Shown here piece by piece: positions 11,061 through 22,700 of a DNA stretch of 64,000 nt (positions are counted from its first letter, which is position 1; every line of letters starts with the position of its first letter). The notes under the pieces are model-generated. The model was not told the DNA's origin and did not search any database. It saw only the letters and a list, made by a program, of their open reading frames with translations. The position numbers and the translations under genes are program-made. The stretch is from the NCBI RefSeq assembly GCF_011745365.1, contig NW_024468915.1, positions 1,342,653 to 1,406,652 of the forward strand. The letters run 5' to 3'. The DNA comes from Cryphonectria parasitica EP155. Taxonomy: Eukaryota; Ascomycota; Sordariomycetes; Diaporthales; Cryphonectriaceae.

Positions 11061-13160
11061 AGATTGTCGTGGAAGACTGTTTGACACTTGGCAGCCTCAT
11101 ATGCTCATAAGTACTTGTCGGAGGATGCAAATGAGTAAGACCCAACGAACGAACTCTTCTGCATTGGGGTATATTTGAGGCCTCGTCTGGACTATCGAAG
11201 CACCCAAGGAATGGTTGCATACCTGCGACCTTTGCTCTGTGAACTTATGGACGCCTAAATGCCATCCAGAGGTCGGCCGCCTAAATACCCTACCGTCTTT
11301 CAACGGCAGGATGAAGAGGATTTTGGAACGACACACCAGGCTGCAGGGAAAAGAGAATTCAATATAAAAATAACCCGCTAGTAGAACATGAATTCAGGCT
11401 ATGTGTGATCTGGCGTAGTGGATGAATGAATAGTCGTCGATTATTGGCACAACCCTCTGTGATGTTTTCCCTCAACAGGCTCCTTCCGAGGAATCTCACG
11501 ACTTCTGCCTCTGCAACCTTCCCCCTTCTCCGGAACGTATGATAATTATTTACTTGCCTACACTTCCCATGACAAGTCGACCGATGAGCAGATAAGAGGA
11601 GTGGCTCAAATAGACGAGAAGGTCCTGAGTCTTTATTGGATCTGCCCCTCTCAATCTCTGCATGAATTGTATATTCCCTGGTTCGTCGGTGTATGGGAGG
11701 GTTCTTCCTGGATGACGAGCAAATCAGTTATCATGTACAAATCACTCATCCAATTTCGCCAACCTCACCGATTGGCTTGGGGATCGGCTTCCTGGCCCGT
11801 TCCTTATTTCCCGGGGTCAGAGCTTTGTGCCGGGTGTGACTTGTGATAAGGGACCACATTTTCGTTTCATCTTTTGTTTTCCTCCGAAGTTTGTTTCCCC
11901 CCCTCCCACCTTACCAAATTGATTGTTCCTGGAGCAGAGTAACCTGATGGGACGACGTCAGCTTAGGATTTTTCCTACAGGATAAACAATTCAGCCACAC
12001 AACATCATAAGTGGAGACTGGCGAGCAGGGATCCAAGTAAGCATAAAATCGATTACAGACGAAGCAGAGAAGAGGCAGTGGAGAAGTCGGTTCGACTTGA
12101 CTCGCTTGTGTTTTTTGGGGGGGCTTGTCCTCATGATGGGTAAGGGAAACAAGACTTTGTTGTGTCTCTTGAAATTTATTTAAAAGGCATCAAATCACTG
12201 TTTGCGCCGGAGAAAAAGGGAATCAAGGAATAGCCCAACGGTTTTAATCAAAGACCACCCCCCTACTCGGCCCCTCTCCCTAGTGATTGCAAAAAATCAC
12301 CGACGGCACAATCGGCAGCAAGGTTTGCTCTTTGATTTATTTCTCTATTTTTCTTCTTCCAGAACAGGGAGGTAGGCTGTCATAGGTGGGTTGCGGATCT
12401 TGCGAAGTCAAATCTGCACGGCACCGCCGTGTGCCGCCTAGTTGCAGCGCCGGGGGGTTTGACGGTAGCACGCACTATATTGAACAATGTGACGGGACCG
12501 GGAAGAGATCCTCCCCAGATTAATATAGCTCAGACTGTGTTCATTTCAAAGATGCTATATACTGTGGGGACAAACACATGATTTCTTTTATTCCTGTGCT
12601 TTGAAAACCGTCACAGTCACATTCAATCACAATTTGTCTTATCTAAGACCCTTTTTTTTCTGTCCTTTTTATTGTCTTGTTCTCTCTTTCTTGCTTGGAT
12701 GTAGTTTTATATCACTCACTCACCGCAAACCCGCTCATGCATCCCATCACCCTCAAGTGCTGACCCTCTTTATATTGGCAGCGGGGCTCTGGGAAATGAC
12801 ATCCTGCTTCCTCTGCATTGCGGTTCTTATCAACCAAATTTCCGACCAGAGGCAGTGAATTTTTTTTATCATTTATTTCCCTCGTTGTCGTCGTCATCAT
12901 CATCAGCAGCATCCTCTTGTTTTAATTCAAAGAGCTCAACGGTCCTTGTCGCCGCTTCCCTTTCGTTCCCTCTCAGCTGGTCCCAGCCTCGTCGCGATCG
13001 AAACCTGCGTTTTCCACTCGCGCAAACCAGGCTGTGACTTGACTGAGTTTACAGGGACTTTGGGACAGCTTGACCAAAGGCACCTATTGCTCATTTATCA
13101 TTTCTCTTTTTACCTCGTTCAAGAACGAGAAGGAAAAGAAAAAAAAAACCAAAAACCAAT
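11061..13160. other. Long intergenic span upstream of the secreted-protein gene
   Basis: About 2.1 kb with no supported gene. Open frames are short and without domains. From about 12600 to 13160 the plus strand becomes pyrimidine-rich (TTCTTT, TCTCTTT runs) and A-rich just before the ATG at 13161, typical of a long fungal leader. The rest is probably the regulatory region of that gene. Confidence 0.55.
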
Positions 13161-13860
13161 ATGCGCGTGACTTCCTTGGTGGCCATGGCCATCACTACCC
13201 TCACCGGTGCCGGCTTCACCAGTGCACTGCCTGGCCCTTGGAGTGTGCCACAAGGTATGATGAAACCCCTCCATCGGCCCTCTCAACAATTCCTTTTCTC
13301 TCTCGCTCTGTTTTTCGTTGATGCCATAAATGCTGATGACCAATGAATAGAGCACTTTGAGGTCCTCTCTCTGCGACACACAATACCTCTCAACCCAGAC
13401 GCGGTAGGCGAGGTTACCTGTTGGGATCCAGAGGCGTAAGTATATTCTTTCCTTTTTACTTTATCTCACAGATTTTGGACATTCATTGCCATCAACATTC
13501 ATCATTCACTCACTTACACACGCAAATTCTCCCCCCCCCCCCAACACCAGTCACATCGTCTACCACGACCAAAACGCCGCCCAGCTGGCCATCTGCGACG
13601 GCATCTCCGGCCCCGCCCACACCCGCTGCCGCGCCTCGTCCCCCGTCACAGTCGGCAAGCGCGGCAGCGCCCAGTTCACCCTCACCACGCTGCGACCAGG
13701 CACCACCATCGACATCTCCAAGGTGCGGTGGGAGGAGTGCGTGCGGGCCGCCCGGGACAAGTGCCCTACGGGCAGCTTGTCGGGGGTCTGTCTGGGCGGG
13801 GCTTCTTGGGGGGATATTGGGTTTGTGCTGGAGAGCACGCTCTATGCGATGGATCTGTGA
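13161..13860 (+). CDS. Small six-cysteine secreted protein
   Basis: Three exons, 13161-13254, 13351-13435 and 13551-13860, give 162 residues. Residues 1-22 are a clear signal peptide (basic Arg2, hydrophobic core, cleavage likely after TSA), so the protein enters the secretory pathway. The mature part has six cysteines at 55, 75, 86, 123, 131 and 140, enough for three disulfides, and no transmembrane segment. Introns are 96 and 115 bp; the second has a C12 run just before its CCAACACCAG acceptor. I do not recognise a family; the size and cysteines fit the broad class of fungal small secreted proteins, and no effector role can be claimed from sequence alone. The stop codon runs directly into a poly-A/poly-G purine tract. 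A 2.1-kb gene-free upstream region suggests complex control. Confidence 0.82.
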
Positions 13861-13916
13861 AAAAAAAAAAAAAAAAAATGAAAAAAAAAAAGGAGGGAGG
13901 GGGGGGGGGGGGGAAT
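13858..13916 (+). repeat. Homopurine A/G tract directly after a stop codon
   Basis: The TGA of the secreted-protein gene is followed at once by about 18 A, then TG, then 11 A, then GGAGGGA and a G15 run (13899-13913). Apart from the TGA and one T at 13879 the strand is all purine. It must lie in the 3' untranslated region. Confidence 0.9.
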
Positions 13917-14034
13917 GACCTTTGACGACAAGTCGTGAGGTTTGTTGTGCGGTCCTCCTTTTTCTGGGCGGGGATGTTATGAGATTGTTGGGATGATACA
14001 TGACACGTGTGTCTACCTTCTCACACGCACACTC

Positions 14035-14054
14035 ACACACACACACACACACAT
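14035..14054 (+). repeat. (CA)n microsatellite
   Basis: A pure CA run of about ten units, preceded by imperfect CACACGCACACTCA units, in the convergent intergenic region. Confidence 0.85.
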
Positions 14055-14319
14055 ATCATGGCAGCACACATGGTCTGCCCGGGGTGGCCTTGACACCCTT
14101 CACTTCATTTTCGATTCATATTTCAGGTCACGGAACGGAAGTGCTCCATCACCGTGACCCTTTAGGGTGGGATCATGAGCGGCGTTCATGGACGAGGGGG
14201 AAAAGGGTTCCCTTTCTTCTTGTCTTCTTCGTTTTTCCTTTTTTTTTTTATTTTTTTTTTTTACCTTTCTGATACCGAAACTGCTCCGTCTTTTAAAAGA
14301 CGCAGGGGACCTTTTTTTC

Positions 14320-14354
14320 TCTTCTTCTTCTTCTTCTTCTTCTTCTTCTTCTTC
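14320..14354 (+). repeat. (CTT)n microsatellite
   Basis: About eleven CTT units in a homopyrimidine context, in the convergent intergenic region. It causes spurious poly-Ser and poly-Glu open frames. Confidence 0.9.
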
Positions 14355-14935
14355 GCATGGACGATGTACATTTATGATCAATTGTATGTCACGATTAAGA
14401 ATGACTAAAGATAGATGCATACCATCACGGCAAACCATTGAATTCTTCATCATCTCGTTTTGTGTTGTGCATTTCTCCTCCGCAAGGGTAATTAGTGACA
14501 ACCGTGGTCATCCATTCCAAGTGATGTATTGAGTCTGGGTATTTTGACAGACTGTTCACATGAAGTCGTTCATTGCTGTCACCTTTGCCGGTCCAAATAA
14601 ATCACACCCCAAGGTCACCCAGTGAGAGCACCAAACCAATCTTCTACAACTACCTCAAGCAATCTTGGCAGGTACAAGATCCAGCTTAAGAGGATGGCTG
14701 ATCTGGAGCACCCTATAGAGAACCTTCACTGAACCAGGCAGTTCCACCGTCAACCTCATATAGCAGAGTTTCCTCAACATGAAATGACAATTGTAAAGTA
14801 AATAAACATTCAAATATGGGGGTATCATGATAAGCAGCTCTTTTGTAAAATGCAACTCCGGTCCCCTCTCACAATAGTCGAACCCAGTCTGCCGACGAGG
14901 TGTGCCCATGTTATCTCTTCTTTCATATGAAATCC

Positions 14936-16033
14936 TCACAGTCCATAGCGCGTGATGCATTCCTCCCGATGGAGATCAAGACAATCCAAGGCACACACCC
15001 TCGTGCCGCACTTCATACACCTCACCCGGCCCCAGTACCCGCACACCTCACAAAAGTGCCGCGTCGGGTACTGTGTGTCGTCCTCCCCCCACGTGCCCCG
15101 CGCCTGGTTGTAGCTGAGCGGCGGCGCCCTCATCAGCTCCCGCAGCTCGTCGTCCGTCGGCAAGGGCGGCAGCCATGACTCCAGCAGCGGGTCGGAGTCG
15201 CCAGGGTGCGCAGCCGGCGTGAAGCGGGTGAAGGGGGTGAGGATCTTGGACTCGGGCTCGGCAGGTGTGGGAATGGCGGCGGCGGCGGCAGCAGCAGCAG
15301 CATCGGGCTGGGCGTTGTCTTCTGACTGCGTTGGTAGCGGTGGTGGTGCATCGGTCATGGTGACATCTGGGTCTGGCGCTGGGGTTGGCACCGAGGGCTT
15401 CCGGCTGTTGTTGGTCGACCTTCCCCTGGAGCCTCTCGCCGCCGCCGCCGCCGCCGACGAAGCTCCTCCTTTCCTCTGCGATGCTCCCCCAGCCGCGGCC
15501 CTCTTGCTCCCACCAGCCGCAGGAGCAGGCGCTGGTGTGCCCGCTGCGCTCTGCGAAGCACTCCCCGCAGTGCCAGCACCAGCACCGCCACCAGTCGCCC
15601 CCTCGCCCGCCCCCGTCTGCGCCCTACTCCACGCCTCAAAATCGTCAAGATGATTCGCAAACGTCTTCTGGCTCGCCAAAATCCTACGCACATTCGGCGT
15701 GTGTCCCCGTATCTTGCCGTCCCGATCACGCCCGCCGCCGCCAGGGATAGGGATCTGCGCCGCTCCCCCGGCGCCGAGGCTGTCGCGCTGCAGCTGCTCA
15801 ATCTCCTTCTGCAGCCTCGCGTCGTGGCGCGCCGAGACGTCGCTGTGGTGGGCGGCGCTGAAGGACCCGGTGGCGCCCTGGCGCGCGGCGCGCTTGTTGC
15901 GGTTGACGTGGAGGTGGACGGCGCTGACGGACTTGGACGGGTTGGAGGGGCCGGCCGCGTCGGTCACGTACGCCCAGCCTGGGGCGTGGGTCGTCCTGGT
16001 GCTGGCTACCTCTATGACGCCGAAGTTGTTCAT
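14936..16033 (-). CDS. vps71: Vps71/Swc6-type HIT zinc-finger protein (SWR1 complex)
   Basis: A single exon gives 365 residues from the ATG at 16033; upstream in-frame codons have no ATG. The C-terminus is a complete HIT zinc finger with spacing C-x2-C-x7-C-x2-C-x4-C-x3-C-x3-H-x3-C (Cys328, 331, 339, 342, 347, 351, His355, Cys359), including the phrases EVCGYWGRVRC and RYGL that are typical of Vps71/Swc6 and human ZNHIT1. The N-terminus (GVIEVASTRT) and the section around residues 60-140 (VHLHVNRNKR, RRILASQKTFANHLDDFE) look conserved; the middle is Ala/Pro/Gly-rich and disordered. By family knowledge this subunit helps the SWR1 remodeller place histone H2A.Z in chromatin. It runs opposite to the secreted-protein gene and parallel to the two minus-strand genes further right. 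Confidence 0.88.
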   Translation of the reverse strand: MNNFGVIEVASTRTTHAPGWAYVTDAAGPSNPSKSVSAVHLHVNRNKRAARQGATGSFSAAHHSDVSARHDARLQKEIEQLQRDSLGAGGAAQIPIPGGGGRDRDGKIRGHTPNVRRILASQKTFANHLDDFEAWSRAQTGAGEGATGGGAGAGTAGSASQSAAGTPAPAPAAGGSKRAAAGGASQRKGGASSAAAAAARGSRGRSTNNSRKPSVPTPAPDPDVTMTDAPPPLPTQSEDNAQPDAAAAAAAAAIPTPAEPESKILTPFTRFTPAAHPGDSDPLLESWLPPLPTDDELRELMRAPPLSYNQARGTWGEDDTQYPTRHFCEVCGYWGRVRCMKCGTRVCALDCLDLHREECITRYGL

Positions 16034-16937
16034 TTTGGGAGGGAGAAGGAAGAGAGGGTTTAAGGATGGGGTGGGTGGTGGTAGTAAAAAGAAAAAGGGC
16101 AAGAAAAGGTTGAAGATGATGTTGGAGGTCTTAGGCTCCGTGGTGGATTTTTGGGGGGTGGGAAACTTCGGGCCGCCCTCGGCTGGGCTTTAGGCGCACA
16201 TCCCTTACAGCCACACTGCAAGCTACCTGGAGCTGAGGATCCATCCATGCTTCATGCATGCACCTGCAGTCATGATGTGGCACAAGAAAAAAAAGAAGAA
16301 AAAAAGAAATTTTATAAAAGAAAAACCAAGTTCTAAAAAGGGGGGTGATTGAAATCATTCCAACAACTAGAAATTGCCTCACTCACTCATTCAATCAACA
16401 AACCTGTGCATACATACTATGTAGTATATCACCACATCCTTGCTACTGTACTACCTTAGTACATACAATGTTCCAGTGGAGTCGTGGCCCCCCCCCCCCC
16501 CAGGCTCGGGTGCTCTACGGAGCTTGCTTTGCCAGCTGTGCCAAATCAGCGTCACGGAATTATTACACTGCCCTCTTAACCAAGGCAAATGAGAATAAAG
16601 AGGAGCTCCCTCCGTCCTCCCCATGTGGAACGTCATCGGCACTTTTCGGACGAGTGGTATCCCAGCATGCATTGACCCTTTCGCGCTGCCCTTTTTTTCC
16701 AATGGCGGACCATTATTGCCGCTTGAAAGAGTGTGGGAACAAGCAATCACCTTGATACCATCGTAGCGTTCGTCGTCGTTGGTGGAATATGCCTCTTGTT
16801 TTCTTTTTCAAATGCTCATCGTATGTGTCTTAATGTACAGTCTCGTAGTAATTAAGCCCTTCTCCCTTCTTTCCTCCTTTCCCTAGACCTTCTGTTGAGA
16901 AACCCCCCTAGTTTTGCTGTATCTATTTTCCTGCCGT
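16034..16937. other. Intergenic upstream of Vps71
   Basis: About 900 bp with no supported gene. It holds the Vps71 promoter near 16034-16200, a TAC/GTA-rich patch at about 16409-16470 followed by a C14 run at 16488-16501, and the 3' region of the small mitochondrial gene. Confidence 0.6.
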
Positions 16938-17600
16938 CTATTTGCGCTTCTTCTCCATTGTATCGATCTTCTCCTCCAGCGTCGTCAGGTAATTACTCAT
17001 GCGCTGCGTAGCCGCCTGAAGTGCCTATTGTTTTTCTCCCTCAAGAAGGGAGCAAGTCAGCCGGGTCTGCTTCTTTCTCAAGAGCCAGGGCCGTTGAAGG
17101 AGCGGCAAAAGAGTGGAAGAGTACGGTTGATAATAAACAAAGCAAGCAAAGGTTGGTGCGATATGTTGTTTTTGGTTTTTTTCTCTGGTTCAGGCAGAAT
17201 ATCATCAGATGCAATAACGCACATAGATATCGTCCTGGAGGAGCTCGTTCGATGCTTTGTAGTCTTGCAGGATGTAGTAGTAGCTGCCAGAGCCAGCGAG
17301 CGTCGCGCCGAGGAGGAAGCCAAAGAGCCTGTTTCGTCGGTGCCCGGGAGCACACACTGTTAGCTTTGTCTCTCGTGTCGAGCGAGCTTGTATGTAGCCC
17401 AGGAAAGCATCGAAAAGGGGAAGTTAGGAGACGAACCCTCCACGGAATGCGCCCAATGGCTTGCGAGCTGGCAGCGGGACAGCCGCGTCGGCGTACAGGC
17501 GCGGTGCTGATGACTGAAAGGTTCGGCGTGTTGCATTGTGAGCCAGGCTCGTCGAGGCGAATGCTCGCGCTCCTGCTGAAGAGAGGATTCTCGATGCCAT
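16938..17600 (-). CDS. Small predicted mitochondrial membrane protein
   Basis: Three exons on the minus strand, 17437-17600, 17223-17328 and 16938-17024, give 118 residues. Introns are 108 bp (GTTCGT, GCTAAC branch, CAG) and 198 bp (GTGCGT, TAG). The third-exon acceptor was chosen at 17025 because it joins IYALQAATQRM in frame; a nearer CAG would drop three residues. The N-terminus (MASRILSSAGARAFAS, then RRTFQSSAPRLY) is Arg/Ser-rich without acids, like a mitochondrial presequence. Residues about 55-75 form one hydrophobic segment (GLFGFLLGATLAGSG) and the C-terminal part is an amphipathic coiled coil ending EKKRK. This resembles a widespread fungal family of small inner-membrane proteins; size and layout recall yeast Coi1, but I cannot confirm that. 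No single ORF covers it, so simple ORF calling would miss it. Confidence 0.78.
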
Positions 17601-18090
17601 CTTGGGCGAATTGAAAAGGGGGGATGTGTGTGAGTGTGTGAGAGTGTGTGTTGTCGTGTGAATGACTAGAGATGTGAAGGGGCGGACGGTGTGGTTAATT
17701 GTCTCGCGTGCCAGGAAACTTGGTAGGGGTTTCCCAGGCCCTGGGCTCGGCTACACCAATTGGGACGGGGCCTTTCTAGCCGACCGCATTCGCTGCATGA
17801 TCCTACTGTGCGGCCAATCCGCCGTTAGTGAGGGTCCCTGCACTTCTACACCTGTCATTTTCTCCCTGCAAGGGAATGGAAAAATCATAATTTAGAGAGA
17901 AAAAAAAGTAGTTTCATTATCCGAATGCTCCTTGAAGACTGTTTTGACTCGTGGCCCTAATCCCTAAAACCCGATAACCGAGAACAGACCCAAAGACAAG
18001 TAGTACAAAAAAAAAACAAAAAAGAGTATCAAGGCAGTCCCGTTTTCATCATGCAGCTCATAACAGAACCTCCTCCAACTTGCTATTTCC
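17601..18090. other. Intergenic between mitochondrial-protein gene and PDI
   Basis: About 490 bp holding the promoter of the small mitochondrial gene (right of 17600) and the PDI 3' region. A short GT-rich stretch (TGTGTGTGAGTGTGTGAGAG) lies at 17625-17655. I see no gene. Confidence 0.6.
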
Positions 18091-19772
18091 TCACAGCTCG
18101 TCGTGCTCAGCCTCCTTGGTCTCCTTGGCCTCCTCAGACGCCTCAGTTGCCTCAGAAGCCGCGGGCGCAACAGGAGTCTCCTCCTCCGTCTTGGACACCT
18201 TGGCCTTGTACTTGCCGTTCTCGGCAATGAAGGCGGCGATATCCTCAACAGTCCGGGAGCCGCTGTAGGTAATGGGCTCCTTCTTCGCGCCGGCAGGGTA
18301 CAGCTTGATGGTGGGGAAGCCCTGGACCTCATCGGGCACGTCGTTGCTGGTGGCGTCAACCTTGGCGATGACAACCTGGTCCTTGAACTCAGAGTTGGCG
18401 AACATGGCGCCGAGCTCCTCGTACTTGGGAGCCAGAGCCTTGCAGTGACCGCACCAGGGAGCGTAGAACTCGATCAGGACATCCTTGGTGTCATCAAGGA
18501 CAATCTGTTCATACGTCTTGGCGACGACAACGGTCACAGGGCCGTCGTTGTTCTCGGGAATGGGCTCGGACTTGATGCTGGGCTCAATCTTGCCAGAGAC
18601 GAAGTCGTCGACAAACTGCTTAATGTCTGCCTCGGTAATCTCCTTCTCCTGGTCAAAGGGGAACTTCTGGTTCTTCTCCGTATCCTGGATGGCGAAGGCG
18701 GGGAACTGGTCCGCCTTGAGGTTCAGGTTGCCAGCGTGAGCACCAAACTGCTTGGCGTCGATGGTGGCAAAGTTGATGGCACCACGGTGGGCCTCGGCGA
18801 TGGACTTGAGCTTGTCGCTCAGCTCCTTGCGCTCCTCAGGCGTCTCGGCAAAGATGTAGGCCAGGGGCTTCTTGGCGGACATGTAGACCGAGTAGGTCTC
18901 GGGGCCGACTTCGCCAATGAGGGGTGTGGCGGCGATCTTGGCGAAGTTCTCAATAGCGTCGACGTCGAACTTGTCGGTGAACACGGACTTGCCCTCGTCA
19001 AAGTCCTTGTAGAGCACAACAGCAGGCACCTTGATACCCTCGGCCTCAGCGAGAGCAGCATCGCTGCTGGCACCGAATGGGTAGTTATCCCGGAGCTTCT
19101 CGGCAGCCTGTGTGAAGGTCTCGTTGGAGGACTTGTCTGCGGCGTCAAAGTATGCGACGAGGACGACCTTGTCGGCCTTCTTGAAGTCCTCGAGGGTGTC
19201 GGACGTAAGGACGGAGACAGCAGGCAGGGCCTGCTTAATCATGTAGGAGGTGATGCTGGATAGCGAAGCCCAGAATTAGTCAACTGCAGAAGGATCATAT
19301 AGGACACGCACGCGGGGGGTGAAGGGGGCGGAGGGGTATGGTACGTACGCAGCGGCTTTTCGCTGGCCCTTGTAGGGAGTGTGGTTGTCAATGCCACGGA
19401 AGACCTTGAGGGTAGGGTAGCCCTCAACGCCGTATTGCTGGCAGAGATCAGACTCCTCTGTGCAGTCGACCTTGACAAGCTTGATGTCCTTCTCCTTGAG
19501 GGTGGTGGCGGCCTCCTCGTACTCGGGCGCGAGGGCCTTGCAGTGACCGCACCAAGGGGCGAAGACTGTGTCACACGGAAGAGGTCAGTTTCGGTAGCAA
19601 GCGATGATGCAGGGGGTCGTAGGGAGTGTCCCATACATTCAGCAAGAACAATATCGTTGCTCTTGATGTACTCGTCGAAGCTGTCCTTCTTCAGCTGCGT
19701 AACATCGGATGCAGCAGCGAAAGCCGCAGCGGCCAACAGGCCATAAACAGCCTTGCTGAGGGAAGGCATCAT
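18091..19772 (-). CDS. pdi1: Protein disulfide isomerase
   Basis: Three exons on the minus strand, 19637-19772, 19349-19565 and 18091-19255, give 505 residues, the usual length for fungal PDI. Introns are 71 bp (GTATGG...CACAG) and 93 bp (GTACGT, TTGACTAAT branch, CCAG). A signal peptide covers about residues 1-21. The a domain has the redox site WCGHC at 50-54 and the a' domain a second one with cysteines at 386 and 389; two redox-inactive thioredoxin folds (b, b') lie between. The tail is Glu/Ala-rich and ends in HDEL, the ER retrieval signal. By family knowledge it makes and rearranges disulfides in the ER lumen. Two ATGs are adjacent; the first (19772) is given, the second (19769) is equally possible. 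The first intron splits the codon just before the first active site. Confidence 0.97.
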
Positions 19773-22700
19773 GAGTATGCAGGAACTGTAGGAAAGAGGA
19801 GTGTCAATTGCTGCTTGATGTCGTCAAGACTGAGGTAGCTGTTGGTAAGGGAGGTGTCTTTGAAAGACACAGGCAAGGCTGAAACTGGTACCACGACGAA
19901 CCTTTGGAATAAGAAAGAAACCAACAAGTGGCGGATGGGAAATGCAGAGGGGTATATCAATAGAAGCAGCCAAATGCACACAACACCACAAGCTACTGTG
20001 GTGTCTCCAATGAAAGGCAAGAAGGGAGTGAAGGATAGGTGACTTTTTTTAAATGGAATTCAGATGAGTTCCAAGTCAAAAGGCAAGGGAGGTGAAATGT
20101 GTTTCTTCAGTCGCCTGATGATAAATAATCGAAACTACGAAAGATGCCAGGTGGATCTTATCGATTTCTAATGGCCCTGGTCTGTCCTTCAGTGCTTCCT
20201 TCACCCCACGCGGCTCGAGTGAACAGGTGTCCCTTCCACCCGAGCCCCAATAGCAAGGAGCTGACATAGCTGAGCTCTGGGCTGGCGGCCCGCCAACCAT
20301 GAACTCTGCCAGGACCCTTAAACTGGTACACTAGGCTACTAGGGGCTTAGCGGGGTAATAGGACCTGCCTTTGACCCATAGGATCTCAGGATTCCCATGC
20401 TCGTAAACCCCATTCACTGTTATTTACAGCGGCTATTTCCTACAGTATTGCTGTATTTCTGTTGCTCATGTGAAGGGGGCAATCAGCATCAGCAACTCAG
20501 AAGAGAGGCAAGGCTGACTTGGTCAGATGACCAGCTTCTTCGATTTAAATTTTAATTTATTAAAACTGGCTGCCGCGATTAGGTGAGAGTGCCTTCTTTG
20601 TCCCCAAGGCTACTATTGTCCTATCGCTCGGGCGGCCAATCGCGTGTTATGGACCAAATCGAGTCCGTGAGGTGGCACTAGCCTGGATGCAGTCCAGGCT
20701 CCCAACGGAGGTCAGACGCCGTACGACACTTTCAAGCAAGCCATCGGACGGCTCATCCTGGCTACAGACAGACCTCGTTCACAGTTTGTCAGCGTGGCTT
20801 TAATTCTGCTCCTTCACTCACTACCGACAAGATTCATTTTCCCAAGGTTTGCATGGCTCTGTATATTCAGTATTCGAGGTCACATGCAACTGGGTTTGTT
20901 GAGGTTCTCCGGGGGTGAAGATTATCAATGCATTGATCATCCTTGTGCTCGCATTAGGTCAGTACTCTCACACACCCTGGGAGCCATCGGACAGGACGGG
21001 TCGGCGCAAACGGTGCATTGATGTCTTTGTTCTTCATTTCCCAGCCAGGCTTTGACACTCAGCGTCTTTAATATAGCTTTCTTCTGATGATGCTGATGCA
21101 CTATGGCTACCAGAACTAGGTATCCAGCGGCCTTGTAGCGCCGTCCCGTCTTTCTTTGCCCCGTCGACCTTCTACAGAGCTTATGGAGAACCCAGTAGGG
21201 GTGAGAAGACTGAGCAGGGCCAAGACGAAGAACCACCTGATGATGGTGTTGTCTCCGTTTGACCGGTTCAAAATCCGCTGGGGCGAGTCTCTGGCGAGCT
21301 AAGCTGCACGCACTTCAGAAAGCATCAGCGCACTGGTTATTCTTCTTCTTCTCCTCATCAATACCGCAGCACCATAATGTACACTTGCTAACTCACCTTG
21401 TCTAAGATTGCATGAAGGGAACGGAACAAGCCTCCTTGTCCATACAGCTGTCGCGCATCATGGTCTGACCAAGACTAGGGTGAGACACGAGAACCAGAGC
21501 CTCGAAGGCTTACAGCGAGACATCCAGACGATAGAGAATTTTGACGTTCCTCCTAGGCATGGCGTATTTAGTTTCAATACCAACATCATAAGCCCAGCTT
21601 TTGAGCTGCGCACCTCCTCAGAGGTATTCATCAAGTGGTGAATTTGATACCCAAGCCATCCCGCACCTGATGGATAAAGAAGAAGGAAGACTAACAAAAT
21701 TTGCAGTATTTGAATGGACCTCATGTTGATGTGATGCTCGCAATGACTAAACCCCGCTGTCCCAGGGCGAGCAGAGACTATGGATAGGAGGGATCGAGCA
21801 ACGCACTGGAGTAGGAGTATGTTAGGTCAGAATATTGAAGTGGCTGTATATGATGAGGATATGAAGAGAGTCTTCTTCGGAAAGCCTCGATTGGAATTAG
21901 TCTATCTGGTAATAATTCCAGATATGTCCTGTCAGACGTGCCGATTTGGCATGGTCATTCATTCCGAAGTTTGATCGTGCAGGCTCGAATTTTAAGGTTG
22001 AACTGGACGAGGTACGTACCCTTCCTACGACTTGATCCTACAGCATTTGCCTTATGTACTATAGTCTGTCGGATAGCTAGCGTCTGTGCATATCATTCTA
22101 GACGTTGTCTGTTATTGATTATCCACATTCATTTTGTCCCAAGTTTCTCCATACGTTGCCTCTCATACTGTGGAGAAGAAGAGAGAGCTCCACTTCCCCG
22201 GATTTCAGGGTCAAAGGCTCCCCTTGCAGCAGCCCCTTTCTGCTGTGCAGAGCCCACATACAGAATAGCAGGAAGCAGGCCTATGCTCCAAGCAATCAAT
22301 GTCTTGATTTTGATATTCATTTCTGGTTATAGCCAGATGGTCATCTCTGCACTTGACCTTCAACCTGAGAATACAGATTAAGTCTAAGTATCCTTGTTCA
22401 ATTTTTTGTCTTGTCTCCCAGTCTGAGCCTTGAACAACTAGCTCACGCCCAAGAGTGAATATCATCAGATGACTTTCATGAGGAACAATGCGTGGCCAGA
22501 AGTGCGATATCTCAAATGTACCTCTCCGCACTGCACGATACCTCCTGAAATCAGCACTCTTCATCAGATGTCAGCGGAATACCCAGGGCTCCTTCTATCA
22601 TCACCAAATAACAACTTGGCCAGGGCATCTGTTGATCTCGTCAAGATCTCTGGGTCAGCTGAGCCTGATCTGTAAACCCAGATTGTACCTTCAAATTGAG

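Larger units (their letters stand above)
13861..14935. other. Convergent intergenic region rich in simple repeats
   Basis: This separates the plus-strand secreted-protein gene from the minus-strand Vps71 gene, so both 3' ends lie here. It holds the homopurine tract, a (CA)n tract at about 14035-14054, T-rich runs at 14228-14262 and a (CTT)n tract at about 14320-14354. I see no gene. Confidence 0.6.

Noticed and set aside
13858..13900. Poly-A tail of a retrocopied gene after the secreted-protein stop codon
   Set aside because: The gene keeps two introns and there is no target-site duplication visible, so a processed copy is unlikely; a simple purine tract is the better reading.
14188..14532. 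114-codon frame rich in Phe and Ser
   Set aside because: Produced by T-rich and CTT repeat DNA in the convergent intergenic region.
18103..19263. 386-codon plus-strand open frame opposite the PDI gene
   Set aside because: It mirrors the PDI exon codon for codon, is Leu/Gly/Val-rich as expected of the antisense of a GC3-biased gene, and has no domain or splice logic of its own.
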